A stretch of DNA of 64,000 nt, from the NCBI GenBank assembly GCA_025057795.1, contig JANXEP010000004.1:34953-98952 (forward strand), given 5' to 3'. The notes beneath the pieces were generated by a model, which made no database searches, had not been told where the DNA came from, and saw only the letters and a list, made by a program, of their open reading frames with translations. The translations under genes were made by a program, and so were the position numbers. The stretch comes from Candidatus Bathyarchaeota archaeon (GTDB taxonomy: Archaea > Thermoproteota > Bathyarchaeia > Bathyarchaeales > UBA233). Shown piece after piece: positions 56,026 to 64,000 of the stretch (its first letter is position 1; each line of letters starts with the position of its first letter).

Positions 56026-56061
56026 ACCATGTATATTAAGTCTTAAGATGTTGTACGGGGG

Positions 56062-56166
56062 TTGAGGTTGAAGGCTGAACCAGAGCAGCTAATTTTTCCG
56101 TTTTTCGAAGCCTTCTCCTTTCTCCTCGATGACGGAATAGCTGTTGGTTCGGCCAAAAAACAATGA
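56062..56166 (+). CDS. Small ORF a upstream of cysS (about 34 residues)
   Basis: TTG at 56062 after GGGGG, or TTG 56068. Product LKAEPEQLIFPFFEAFSFLL then DDGIAVGSAKKQ: acidic start, aromatic hydrophobic core, basic end. The stop TGA overlaps the next ATG in ATGA. Could be a small protein or a leader peptide controlling the genes after it. Confidence 0.4.
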   Translation: MRLKAEPEQLIFPFFEAFSFLLDDGIAVGSAKKQ

Positions 56167-56207
56167 AACCCCAAGACAAAACAATGGCGACGAGGAAGCG
56201 GTCATGA
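56163..56207 (+). CDS. Tiny ORF b (14 residues), coupled on both sides
   Basis: ATG at 56163 overlaps the stop of ORF a; its own stop TGA overlaps the ATG of the next gene at 56204. The product is very short and basic (MKPQDKTMATRKRS). More likely a coupling element than a functional protein. Confidence 0.25.
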   Translation: MKPQDKTMATRKRS

Positions 56208-56350
56208 GTGAAGGTGCAAGGCGCTTGGAAAGGCTCTCTGAAGAGTTTGTAAGATTTGAGAGGACAGTGGAGGAGCTGCGCTTTCTAAAACTTGTCGCCA
56301 ACGACCTGAAGAGTTTTAGGAAGATGATTAGGCTTAGGAAATACGACTAA
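56204..56350 (+). CDS. Small coiled-coil protein (48 residues)
   Basis: Starts at ATG 56204 with GAGGAAG at ideal distance; the longer frame to 56144 is unlikely. Product EGARRLERLSEEFVRFERTV then EELRFLKLVANDLKSFRKMIRL is a highly charged heptad helix, so it may dimerise or bind RNA or protein. Lies 56 bases before cysS, likely co-transcribed. Confidence 0.6.
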   Translation: MSEGARRLERLSEEFVRFERTVEELRFLKLVANDLKSFRKMIRLRKYD

Positions 56351-56406
56351 GGGCAAAGGTAAAACCTTTAAGGGTTTTTGCCATATTCCTCTTTCGGCGG
56401 AAATTC

Positions 56407-57837
56407 ATGGAAACGCCGGAGAGAAACGTCTTCTTTTTCAATACCTTAACGCGTAGGAAGGAGAAATTTGTCCCCCTAGAAAAGGGGAAAGTTAAAATCT
56501 ACACTTGCGGCCCAACGGTTTACGATTACGCCCACATTGGAAACTTTAGAACCTTCATCTTTCAAGACTTGTTGAGGCGGTGGCTTGAGTATCGCGGCTT
56601 TAGGGTTATCCAAGTCATGAATATTACTGATGTAGACGACAAAACTATTAGGGGCGCCAGAAGGCGGGGAGTTTCCCTGCAAAAGTACACGGAATATTAC
56701 ATGAAGGCGTTTTTCGAGGACATAGCTGCCTTAAACATGGAGAAGGCTGAATATTATCCCAGGGCCACGCAGCACATCCCGGAAATGGTTTCTTTGATTA
56801 GGAGGCTTATGGAGGAGGGTTACGCCTACCGAGGCGAAGACGGCTCCATTTACTACGACATTTCAAAGTTTAAGGATTACGGGAAGCTTTCAAAACTTAA
56901 AATTGAGGAGCTTAAGCCCGGAGCGCGAGTTAAGGTTGACGAGTATGGGAAAGAGGAAGCCCGCGATTTTGCCCTTTGGAAGGCTTGGGACGAAGAGGAC
57001 GGTGACGTTTACTGGGAGACGGAGATTGGCAAGGGCAGACCTGGATGGCACATTGAATGTTCAACCATGGCTATGAAGTATTTGGGAGAAACCATAGACA
57101 TCCACAGCGGAGGCATAGACCTAATCTTCCCCCATCATGAAAATGAAATAGCCCAGAGCGAGGCGGCAACAGGCAAACCTTTCGCCCGCTACTGGCTGCA
57201 TTCGGAGCATTTACTTGTTGAGGGCAGGCGCATGGCCAAAAGCCTAGGCAATTTCTACACCCTTAGGGATTTAATGGCTAAGGGCTATGACCCATTGGCT
57301 ATTCGGTTTCTGCTCATGTCAACCCATTACAGGCAACAGTTAAACTTCACCTTCGATGGGTTGGAAGCAGCCAAAAACGCGGTGGAACGCCTAAGAACCT
57401 TCACCCGCAGGCTTTTAGAGGCAGATGGGAAAGGATGCGGAGAAAAAATAGGCACCTTGATGGCTGAAGTGCAAAGGCGCTTTGAGGAGGCTATGGACGA
57501 CGACTTAAACATAAGCGTAGCCCTAGCCGCCCTATTCGACTTTGTCCGCGAAGTGAACAGGCTAATGGACGAAAACACGCTAAGCAGAGAGGAAGCGGAA
57601 AGGGTTTACGCGTTGATGATGCATTTCGACAAGGTTTTAGGCGTGATAGGCGAAGTGAAAGCCGAGGAAAAACTGCCCAAAGAGGCTGAGGAGCTTATCC
57701 GCAAAAGGGAAGAAGCCAGAAAAGCAAAAGACTGGGCTACGGCGGACAAAATCAGAGCTCAACTCAGAGCCATGGGCATAATAATTGAGGACACGCCTCA
57801 AGGGGTTAAATGGAGAATTGAGAAAAAGGCCGGTTAA
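56407..57837 (+). CDS. cysS: Cysteinyl-tRNA synthetase
   Basis: A 476-residue class I synthetase. HIGH motif as AHIGNFRTF after CGPTVYDY (about 30-46), zinc ligands including HIECSTMA and HENEIAQSEAATG, and KMSKS as RMAKSLGNFY (about 277-286). C-terminal DALR and helical domains complete. Its presence means the cell does not need the SepRS/SepCysS route for Cys-tRNA. ATG at 56407 with GGCGG only. Confidence 0.97.
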   Translation: METPERNVFFFNTLTRRKEKFVPLEKGKVKIYTCGPTVYDYAHIGNFRTFIFQDLLRRWLEYRGFRVIQVMNITDVDDKTIRGARRRGVSLQKYTEYYMKAFFEDIAALNMEKAEYYPRATQHIPEMVSLIRRLMEEGYAYRGEDGSIYYDISKFKDYGKLSKLKIEELKPGARVKVDEYGKEEARDFALWKAWDEEDGDVYWETEIGKGRPGWHIECSTMAMKYLGETIDIHSGGIDLIFPHHENEIAQSEAATGKPFARYWLHSEHLLVEGRRMAKSLGNFYTLRDLMAKGYDPLAIRFLLMSTHYRQQLNFTFDGLEAAKNAVERLRTFTRRLLEADGKGCGEKIGTLMAEVQRRFEEAMDDDLNISVALAALFDFVREVNRLMDENTLSREEAERVYALMMHFDKVLGVIGEVKAEEKLPKEAEELIRKREEARKAKDWATADKIRAQLRAMGIIIEDTPQGVKWRIEKKAG

Positions 57838-57839
57838 GT

Positions 57840-58616
57840 TTAACGGGTTAAAAGGGCTATTTTGTGGACAGGTTTTCTCAGAAACGCCTTAAGCAGTTCA
57901 AAACTGTCCCTTTCTATTGAGGCTAGTAGAACTGTGCTTGGGCCGGCGGATTTTTCGGTGTCAATAGGGATGTTTCTATGAAGTTTTATGCCCAGTTTTG
58001 ATTCCTTGGCGAGGATTTTGGATTCGTAGAGTACACCCTTAGAGCCTACAGGTATTACTCCATGCACAAATTCCAGAGATAACAACTGGTTGAGGTCTTC
58101 AAGGTCGGCTATGACTCCCCTCCGTTCGTTTTCTAAAACCTCCATTCCAACAGAGGGTATGCCGACGCTCGCGATGATGTCTCCCTCTTTTGACTTTCCC
58201 ATCAACAAGGAATCCTTTCCAACTACCCCGACGACGGCGACACCGACCCCTGTCTGAATCGTTGGAAAATTCTTTTCAGTGCTTATCACCAGGTCTCTGG
58301 AAGGGTTTAACCCCGCCCTTACCATCTCGCTTTGAACGCCTTTCAGTATATCCTCTCCCGCGGGTTTTGGCTCCACGGCAAGCCCGCATGCCACGCATAA
58401 AGGTTCTGCGTTAACAGCCATAACCTCCATCAAAGCGGTTCTAACAGCGAATTTCCCAACGGTTTCTCCGTCAACTTTTACTACGTCTCCAGTTTTTGAA
58501 CCCACGGCGCCTGAAGAGTCGCATCCAACAATTAGAAGCTTACGTTGAGAGATGGGCTTTATTATGATGTCTCTGAAGTTGTCTGGAAGTTTCGGAAGGG
58601 CTATTCTTATGGACAT
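57840..58616 (-). CDS. cblS: PurM-like kinase, probable alpha-ribazole kinase
   Basis: A 258-residue PurM/AIR-synthase-fold protein: GCDSSGAVGSKTGDVVKVDG (about 31-50) is the N-terminal ATP/metal segment, followed by an AIR-synthase-type core (EVMAVNAEPLCVACGLA; GVGVAVVGVVG). Paired with an S-component-like membrane protein whose stop lies 1 base before this start, it matches CblT-CblS, where CblS phosphorylates alpha-ribazole for the lower ligand of cobamides. This assignment rests on fold plus neighbour. Confidence 0.65.
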   Translation of the reverse strand: MSIRIALPKLPDNFRDIIIKPISQRKLLIVGCDSSGAVGSKTGDVVKVDGETVGKFAVRTALMEVMAVNAEPLCVACGLAVEPKPAGEDILKGVQSEMVRAGLNPSRDLVISTEKNFPTIQTGVGVAVVGVVGKDSLLMGKSKEGDIIASVGIPSVGMEVLENERRGVIADLEDLNQLLSLEFVHGVIPVGSKGVLYESKILAKESKLGIKLHRNIPIDTEKSAGPSTVLLASIERDSFELLKAFLRKPVHKIALLTR

Positions 58617-58617
58617 T

Positions 58618-59124
58618 TCATCCTTTCACAGTCTCCCTTTTCAACCCCTTGTTAATGGCTGTGAAAACCATGCCTGCCAAGGCGGCGTTAACCGCTGAAG
58701 CCGCAAACAGTATCGGTGTTAGCACCGGGATGATTCCCCATCCGTAGGTTGGAACTGCCAGCACAACCCCCGCCGTGTTTAGCGCAACGCCTCCCGCTAG
58801 GCCAGCAACAACCCCAAGCTTTTTGTTTAATAGAGCTGTGACCGCCCCCACAAGAGCCATTAGGAACATTACAGCTATGTGAATGTAGCCTAAAGGGAAA
58901 CCAGCTCTAAACGATGAAAGCACATGTCCGATGGCGCAGACCAGCGCTCCACTAGGCAAGCCCCTCCAGAGAGCCATAAAATAGCCTGGGCAGGAATCTA
59001 GGGCTATTGAACCCACAGGGCTCGGTATCGGCATCATGGCGCCTATACCGCTTAACGCAGAAAAAATAACCATTTCAGAAATGAGGCGTGTTTTTGATGG
59101 TTTTATTGTTTTTCGCTCAGCCAT
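58618..59124 (-). CDS. cblT: ECF transporter S component, probable alpha-ribazole transporter
   Basis: A 168-residue protein with six helices; SPVGSIALDSCPGYFMALWRG (about 40-55) resembles the ligand-binding first loops of S components of CblT/ThiW-like type. It needs an EcfT/EcfA module encoded elsewhere. Overlap with the downstream kinase suggests that the pair salvages alpha-ribazole to build or remodel B12. Confidence 0.6.
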   Translation of the reverse strand: MAERKTIKPSKTRLISEMVIFSALSGIGAMMPIPSPVGSIALDSCPGYFMALWRGLPSGALVCAIGHVLSSFRAGFPLGYIHIAVMFLMALVGAVTALLNKKLGVVAGLAGGVALNTAGVVLAVPTYGWGIIPVLTPILFAASAVNAALAGMVFTAINKGLKRETVKG

Positions 59125-59260
59125 ATTGGATGGTTTATCCGTCCGATAAATATAAGGTTTTCCTAAACCTACACAAATTTAAGAAGCCCGTAAGCTCTCT
59201 TATTATAACTGCCAAGGCAGAAATAGTATTGTAGAGATTATAGTCATGGTGGTTTGGTTA

Positions 59261-60394
59261 ATGCAGAGGACTGGTGTGGCGAGGCTTCCGCTCCATGATG
59301 GTAAGGCGCCTAAGTGGTTAGTTGTACGTATGCGGAAGCTCGCCAAGGAAATTGTGACGATTATTGTTGATGAGTATGGTAGCGGTGAGTTTTTAAGACG
59401 CCTTTCCGACCCGTTTTGGTTTCAGGCTTTGGGCTGTGTTTTGGGTTATGATTGGCATTCGTCTGGCGTGACAACGGTTGTTACTGGAGTTTTGAAGCAG
59501 GCAATAGTTCCCGAGGAGCATGGCATTGCGGTTTGCGGCGGGAAGGGCAGGGTTTCGAGGCAGACGCCCCTTGAAATTGGGAGGGTCGGGGAAACCTTCG
59601 ACTTTTCAGAAGATAAAGTTGAGGGCCTTCGCTATGCGAGTAGGATGAGCGCTAAGGTTGATAGCGCGGCTATACAGGCAGGTTACCAGCTTTATCATCA
59701 CGCCTTTTTCGTAGACGAAGGGGGAAGTTGGGCTGTGGTTCAGCAGGGCATGTGCATCAGAGACCGCACGGCTAGGCGTTTCCATTGGCTTTCTGAAAAC
59801 CTTCAAAGCTTTGTTGTGGAGCCCCACAACGCCATAGTGGGCGACGCTAGGCGGGAAATAGCCCTAGACATGACTGCAAAAGAAAGCGAAGGCTGCAGAA
59901 AAGCCTCAGTGGATTTGGCCTGCGAGCCGCCTAAAAAGATTATGAGGCTTATAATGTCTGTTAGGCCAGCCTATCAGCGTTCCCTTGAAGATTGGCTTCC
60001 AAAAACAGCTCAGACAGGTTGGAGGGAATACCCCATAGACGTTTTATCCATGCCCGCCAATATTAACTGGGAAGCCCTGCAGAAGGTTTACGAGTTTAAG
60101 CCTAGAAACTATGAGGAGCTTTTGGGCTTCCGAGGGGTTGGCGCGGCAACCGTTAGGGGCTTAGCCCTAATCGCGGAGCTGATTTATGGGGAAAAGCCAA
60201 GCTGGAAAGACCCTGTTAAGTTTTCTTTCGCCTATGGAGGGAAGGATGGGGTGCCATACCCCGTGGATAGGAAAGCCATGGACGAATCCATACGGCTCCT
60301 GCGGGAAGCGGTGGAAGACGCCAAGATAGGGGACAGGGAAAAACTCAACGCGTTGGATAGGCTTAGGGCTTTTGTTCCCAACACGCGCCTTTAA
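59261..60394 (+). CDS. DUF763 protein
   Basis: About 377 residues. N-terminal QRTGVARLPLHDGKAPKWL and HSSGVTTVVTGVLKQA are DUF763 signatures; a helix-hairpin-helix-like stretch (LLGFRGVGAATVRGLALIAE, about 290-310) suggests nucleic-acid binding. Common in archaea and thermophiles, function unknown. ATG 59261 has GGTGG ahead; the ATG at 59246 is itself followed by that site. Confidence 0.93.
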   Translation: MQRTGVARLPLHDGKAPKWLVVRMRKLAKEIVTIIVDEYGSGEFLRRLSDPFWFQALGCVLGYDWHSSGVTTVVTGVLKQAIVPEEHGIAVCGGKGRVSRQTPLEIGRVGETFDFSEDKVEGLRYASRMSAKVDSAAIQAGYQLYHHAFFVDEGGSWAVVQQGMCIRDRTARRFHWLSENLQSFVVEPHNAIVGDARREIALDMTAKESEGCRKASVDLACEPPKKIMRLIMSVRPAYQRSLEDWLPKTAQTGWREYPIDVLSMPANINWEALQKVYEFKPRNYEELLGFRGVGAATVRGLALIAELIYGEKPSWKDPVKFSFAYGGKDGVPYPVDRKAMDESIRLLREAVEDAKIGDREKLNALDRLRAFVPNTRL

Positions 60395-60472
60395 ACATGT
60401 TTTCGCCCTTTCCGTTCAGTTAAGTTTATATGAAAGTTCCGAAAGTATGCTCGGAAATTAGTTGAGAATAGC

Positions 60473-61411
60473 ATGTCCACAACATTTGGCATAGCAGCCT
60501 TCATAGCAGGCATCTTGCTCATATACGTTGGGTCGAAAAAACTTGTACTTTCGGCTTGTGGACTAGCTGACTGTATAAACCTTCACCGAGTCGTGGTGGG
60601 AACAATTCTCGTGGCCTCAGTGACTTCTGCCCCTGAATTTTTAAGCTCTGTAATCGCTGCGCTTTTTGGCTCTTCCCATATGGCTTTGGGTAACATATTG
60701 GGCTCAAACATATACAACATTCCCCTAATCATAGGCATATGCGGCCTGATAGAGGAGTTTAAAATTGAGAACCATGCTGTGGGCAGGGAATGCCTCCTCA
60801 TGATAGGCCTTGCCGCCCTCATGGGGGTTTTGACGGCCTCAACGAGCATGGTGACATGGTGGATTGCCCTAATCTTTTTGGCGTTATACCCCGTATTCAT
60901 ATATTACTCTATTCGTAAGGGAAACAATGGATGCTACTTGAGTAGGCCTCCAAGGGGCATGGCTAAAATGGCCGTTTTTATGGTTTTGGGCGGCGTCGCC
61001 CTAACATGCGGAACATTTCTCCTAGTTTATGGCGTGACAGCCATAGCTGAAAGCTTTGGACTTATGCATTTTTACGCTGGGCTCACCATTATGGCGTTGG
61101 GCTGCGTTGTTCCAGAGACCGCTGTCTCCGTGGCAGCAGCCCTCCACGGCGAGCAGGAAATCTCCATTGGAAACGTTATAGGAGACAACATAATAACCAT
61201 GACTCTTGTTTTTGGAGTCGTGGGGCTTATTAGGTCTTTTAGGGTATCTCTTTCGGAGATTTTGCTCACAGTGCCCTTCATTTTCCTAATGACGTTCATA
61301 CTCTTCTTGATGAGTCGCTATGGTCACAAAGTCACGAAGGCTTGGAGTCTGGCAATGTTGGCTATTGCCGCAGTTGCATTTTTCTTCGAAACATTCTATT
61401 TTGCAGTTTGA
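60473..61411 (+). CDS. Sodium/calcium exchanger-family (CaCA) membrane protein
   Basis: A 312-residue protein with ten helices and two inverted repeats. Alpha-1 SVTSAPEFLSSVIAALFGSS...GNILGSNIYN (about 45-83) has the conserved PE and GSN; alpha-2 LGCVVPETAVSVAAALHG...GNVIGDNI keeps PE but has GDN. It may exchange Ca2+ for Na+ or H+. Monocistronic. Confidence 0.92.
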   Translation: MSTTFGIAAFIAGILLIYVGSKKLVLSACGLADCINLHRVVVGTILVASVTSAPEFLSSVIAALFGSSHMALGNILGSNIYNIPLIIGICGLIEEFKIENHAVGRECLLMIGLAALMGVLTASTSMVTWWIALIFLALYPVFIYYSIRKGNNGCYLSRPPRGMAKMAVFMVLGGVALTCGTFLLVYGVTAIAESFGLMHFYAGLTIMALGCVVPETAVSVAAALHGEQEISIGNVIGDNIITMTLVFGVVGLIRSFRVSLSEILLTVPFIFLMTFILFLMSRYGHKVTKAWSLAMLAIAAVAFFFETFYFAV

Positions 61412-61422
61412 CGGGAGGCGGC

Positions 61423-61626
61423 TTATTCTTCAACGGTTATTGCTTGGGTTGGACATGAAGCCGTGCAAGCCATGCACATGATGCATTCGCTTTCCCGCAC
61501 TGGGACAGATTTCGGCGTGTCCGGGTGTTCCGGCAGATTTTTGAGTTCAAAAACGTTCACTGGGCAAACTTCAATGCAGACGCCGTCACCTGTGCACTTG
61601 CTCAAATCAACCTTTACTTTGGGCAT
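61423..61626 (-). CDS. 2[4Fe-4S] ferredoxin
   Basis: A 67-residue ferredoxin. First cluster motif CTGDGVCIEVCPVNVF has an extra residue spacing (C-x4/5-C-x3-C-P), the second CIMCMACTASCPTQAI is classic C-x2-C-x2-C-x3-CP. Carries electrons at low potential. ATG 61626, divergent from the DUF998 gene. Confidence 0.93.
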   Translation of the reverse strand: MPKVKVDLSKCTGDGVCIEVCPVNVFELKNLPEHPDTPKSVPVRESECIMCMACTASCPTQAITVEE

Positions 61627-61740
61627 TTAATCAACCCAAATACAAGATTTGCGGGTTTTCCACTTTTAACATTTGCCTTTTTCAGCAAAGACTAATAGCC
61701 TTGAATGGCATTAGAGAAAATGGCGTATGGTGGAAAATGC

Positions 61741-62334
61741 ATGGCTGGAGACAAAGTTTGGGTTAGGTTTTCCGGAGTTTGCGGGATATTGGCGCCCCTT
61801 GTTGCCTTCACATTCATATTGCTTGCCATAGCCTCTTACCCAAGGTTCAGCTGGACGGACAACGCCCTAAGCGATTTAGGCGTCGTTGAAGGCTTCACCT
61901 CAGCCATGTTCAATTCGGGATTGATTGCAGGCGGAGTTTTAGCCCTAATTTTCGCCGCCGGCCTGTTCAAAGTCCAATCCTCAGCGCTTGGCAAAGCTGG
62001 AGCCTTAATCTTTTTCCTTGCAGCCTTGTCCCTGACGGCCATAGGGGTTTTTCCGGAAAACGTTAGGCCCATCCACTACTACGTGTCTGTGGCTTTCTTT
62101 ACGCTTTCTCCAATAGCCCTTCTGGTTCTCTGCGCGGCCTTTGCGCAGGCTGGGAAAAGGAGAATGGGCTTGTTCACGTTTATAGTGGCCTTGTTTGCGG
62201 CTGCCGTTTGGGTTTTCCAGTGGACCGTCGGATTCGGCGCTAATGTGGCTATTCCGGAAGCCCTCTCAGCGCTGGCCTTCTCCGTTTGGGCTATTGTGGC
62301 GGGCTATGGAATGTTGAAGGGACGTTTGCGTTAG
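61741..62334 (+). CDS. DUF998 membrane protein
   Basis: About 197 residues, six helices. The signature SWTDNALSDLGVVEG in the first loop is DUF998. I chose ATG 61741 with GGTGG seven bases before; ATG at 61705 and 61720 are in frame. Function unknown. Confidence 0.85.
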   Translation: MAGDKVWVRFSGVCGILAPLVAFTFILLAIASYPRFSWTDNALSDLGVVEGFTSAMFNSGLIAGGVLALIFAAGLFKVQSSALGKAGALIFFLAALSLTAIGVFPENVRPIHYYVSVAFFTLSPIALLVLCAAFAQAGKRRMGLFTFIVALFAAAVWVFQWTVGFGANVAIPEALSALAFSVWAIVAGYGMLKGRLR

Positions 62335-62349
62335 CCTCTCGGTGTTTTC

Positions 62350-63252
62350 ATGTTTATGGGTTTTGAGGGCATGGAGCCTGTTGCCTCTTCCGAAGGGGTT
62401 ACGGTTTACTGTCCGAAAAATGGAAAGTTCTCCTTCTTTAACAGTCCCTACCCTATGCATGTGGCTTACTCTGCGGTTGATGTTTTCTGCGGAGGAAGCC
62501 CTGGTAAACCGGCGCCCTCGCCTGTCCACGGCGAAGTTGCCAAAATCAGGAGGGTTAAATGTCCAGAGAAAAGGGAGTTTGAATCTTCAAACTATGACTA
62601 TGTTGTTCTCTTGAGGAGTGGGGAAAACCCCCAAGTGTTGGTTAAACTTCTCCATGTGGAGCCCACCGTTGAAGTAGGCGACGTGGTTGAGCCTGGAGAC
62701 GCTTTGGGTTTTCTCATTAGGTCAGGGTTCTTTGATTTCTGGACTGAACCCCACGTCCACGTGGAGGTGAGAAAACCTTTAGATCCCATACGCGCGAGGG
62801 GAGGGTTCACCGTTAAAAGTTTGCATGCGCCTAAAAAGGGTGCGGCGGCGCTGGAGAAGCTTGCAGGGTGGGTTGTTGAGTCAAAAGCGGAGTACGCCCT
62901 TGTGGCTTTAGACGAAAACCCGGAGGGGGGAATACCCGTGGAAGTAGACGGTCATGTGGGCTTTTTGGATGCGGGGATCCCCCATTATAAAACGTTTGGG
63001 GTTCACATGAACGCCCATGCTTCGGTGGGCGGCGTGGTCGCCCTTTGCGGGGTAAAAATAGGGGTGGTGAAATCCGTTTGCGCTGGTTTCTGCGTTGCCC
63101 AATTTTCCGGGGTAAATTTCACTTTGGACGGCGTGCCCGTTAGGTTGGGCTTTTATGTTCACTTGTCCAAGCCTTTGTTGAAGGTTATACCCGCCAGAAT
63201 TGGCGGGCTTAAGCTGGAAAGGTTTGAGGAAGTGTCCATTGCTATCGCTTAA
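62350..63252 (+). CDS. M23 (LytM-like) peptidase-family protein
   Basis: A 300-residue protein. About 38-160 has the lysostaphin-fold order: HVAYSAVDVF, SPVHGEVAKI, VLVKLLHVEP, VGDVVEPGDALGF and HVHVEVRKP (HxH zinc site). The first zinc histidine/aspartate pair is present in altered form (HVAYSAVD). No signal peptide, so it may act inside the cell or be non-catalytic. The remainder (about 165-300) is beta-rich and unassigned. Starts 15 bases after DUF998. Confidence 0.75.
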   Translation: MFMGFEGMEPVASSEGVTVYCPKNGKFSFFNSPYPMHVAYSAVDVFCGGSPGKPAPSPVHGEVAKIRRVKCPEKREFESSNYDYVVLLRSGENPQVLVKLLHVEPTVEVGDVVEPGDALGFLIRSGFFDFWTEPHVHVEVRKPLDPIRARGGFTVKSLHAPKKGAAALEKLAGWVVESKAEYALVALDENPEGGIPVEVDGHVGFLDAGIPHYKTFGVHMNAHASVGGVVALCGVKIGVVKSVCAGFCVAQFSGVNFTLDGVPVRLGFYVHLSKPLLKVIPARIGGLKLERFEEVSIAIA

Positions 63253-64000
63253 AGTTCCATTCCCGCGTGGAATACTTCTCTCTTTTAAGCTTGTCCGCCG
63301 TCTCCTCTTCGAATTTTGTGGTTTCTCCCGGTTCGAGCTCTATGCGCAGCGACTCCTTAAAGCCTTTTATTAGGGCTTGTTTCAACTCTTCGAAGCCTAC
63401 ATCCCTTTTCAGATACCTGTTTATTGATGTGACCCTTTCTTCAACGGATTTGATCATTTTGTCTCGGATTTTCTCGCTGGGCACCTTTAGCACCGTGAAC
63501 ATGACTTTGGGGTTGACTTCGCGGAGTATGGTGCCATGCTGGTGGACAACGTTCATGCCTCGGGTTTGAGCATTTCCGGAGATTTTCTTGCCCTCCACCA
63601 CTATGTCGTTTATGGGTTTAAACTCGGCTGGAACCCCAATAAGCCTCAAACCCCGCACCAAGCCAGCGCAGAGCGTTTCGTAGGTTTTCTGGAAATCCCT
63701 AGAAACCATGGGATGGTCTTCGTTCATTATGATGCTGTAGGTTAGCTCCCCATCCCTTTCGTGGTACACGGCTCCGCCGCCTGTTCGCCGCCTCACGAAG
63801 TCAACGCCTAAGCGCCTGCACGCCTCAATGTCCACCTCTTCTTCTAGGCTTTGGAAGTAGCCTATGGAAACCGCGGATGGCTCCCACCTGAAAAACCTTA
63901 GGGTGTTGGGCACAAGCTTTTTGGCTCTCGCTATGACTATGGCTTCGTCCAAAGCCATGTTATAGAAGGCGTCGTTTAAACCCGTATCCAACAAGCGCCA
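63242..64000 (-). CDS. lplA: Lipoate-protein ligase A-type (cut by window edge)
   Basis: About 252 residues visible; the N-terminus continues past base 64000 (frame still open at WRLLDTG). Family motifs: NMALDEAI, RRRTGGGAVYHE (about 68-80, the lipoyl-AMP site) and KKISGNAQ (about 127-134), which includes the catalytic lysine. It attaches lipoate or octanoate to carrier proteins. A C-terminal accessory domain (LplB part) is absent in this reading, as in split archaeal LplA. The 3' end overlaps the M23-like gene's end by 11 bases. Confidence 0.9.
   Translation of the reverse strand, partial: WRLLDTGLNDAFYNMALDEAIVIARAKKLVPNTLRFFRWEPSAVSIGYFQSLEEEVDIEACRRLGVDFVRRRTGGGAVYHERDGELTYSIIMNEDHPMVSRDFQKTYETLCAGLVRGLRLIGVPAEFKPINDIVVEGKKISGNAQTRGMNVVHQHGTILREVNPKVMFTVLKVPSEKIRDKMIKSVEERVTSINRYLKRDVGFEELKQALIKGFKESLRIELEPGETTKFEEETADKLKREKYSTREWNFKR

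Overview
The window is archaeal. It encodes an archaeal RNA polymerase (an uninterrupted B subunit beside A'), TiaS, Tsr3, an archaeal-type AlaRS, TrmB- and Lrp-type regulators and a tetraether-synthase-like radical SAM enzyme. Promoters are TATA boxes about 25 bases upstream of transcript starts, several genes look leaderless, and one tRNA carries an extra segment. The gene set (DUF763, DUF367, small archaeal zinc-ribbon proteins, a vestigial RNR-like protein) fits an anaerobic or microaerophilic TACK archaeon, plausibly a Bathyarchaeia-type lineage; that placement is inference, not proof. Genes are dense on both strands. I see no insertion sequence, prophage, CRISPR array or rRNA.

Layout: 1-4135 holds rpoA1 (cut by the window edge) and rpoB, followed by a 570-base gene-poor stretch with decayed coding fragments and a tRNA-Leu(CAA). 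5.5-9.4 kb is a DUF4956 - CotH kinase - VTC (polyphosphate polymerase-like) operon. 9.5-13 kb has a small membrane protein, an EncFtn-like ferritin, an acyl-CoA ligase and a GalT-like enzyme. 13-17.8 kb holds two tRNA-Ala genes, a GPN GTPase, a Cys-loop-receptor-type channel, a wHTH-VIT1 fusion, an ArsR regulator and a nitroreductase. At 18.3-19.8 kb pyrI and pyrB are divergent. 19.9-22 kb encodes an RNR-like protein that keeps a wHTH, ATP-cone, barrel and zinc site but lacks the glycyl-radical glycine. 22-27 kb has tRNA-Pro(CGG), two zincin-like proteins, an ABC exporter and a glycosyltransferase. 27.4-30.2 kb is a tight GNAT - unknown - MBL operon. A TrmB regulator faces a Tes-like radical SAM gene, with a near-perfect 25-base palindrome between them.

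33-42 kb is mainly housekeeping (alaS, tiaS, tsr3, macrodomain, LysE, second ABC exporter). 42-46 kb holds a 28-codon small gene, ileS and a possible structured RNA. 46-52 kb encodes membrane and transport proteins, a stand-alone pyruvate-kinase C-terminal domain and an orphan solute-binding lipo/membrane protein. 52-55 kb has a UroD-fold protein beside a two-cupin protein. 55-58 kb has a coiled-coil protein, a cascade of overlapping tiny ORFs and cysS. 57.8-59.1 kb is a likely alpha-ribazole salvage pair (cblT-cblS). The end of the window holds DUF763, a cation exchanger, a ferredoxin, DUF998, an M23-like protein and an lplA-type gene cut by the edge.

The best leads for undescribed biology are the RNR-like protein without its radical residue, the TrmB/tetraether-synthase control region, the archaeal CotH-VTC-DUF4956 operon, the GNAT-unknown-MBL operon, the very small genes near 42.3 and 56.1 kb, and the hairpin-rich intergenic segments near 13.2 and 45.6 kb.
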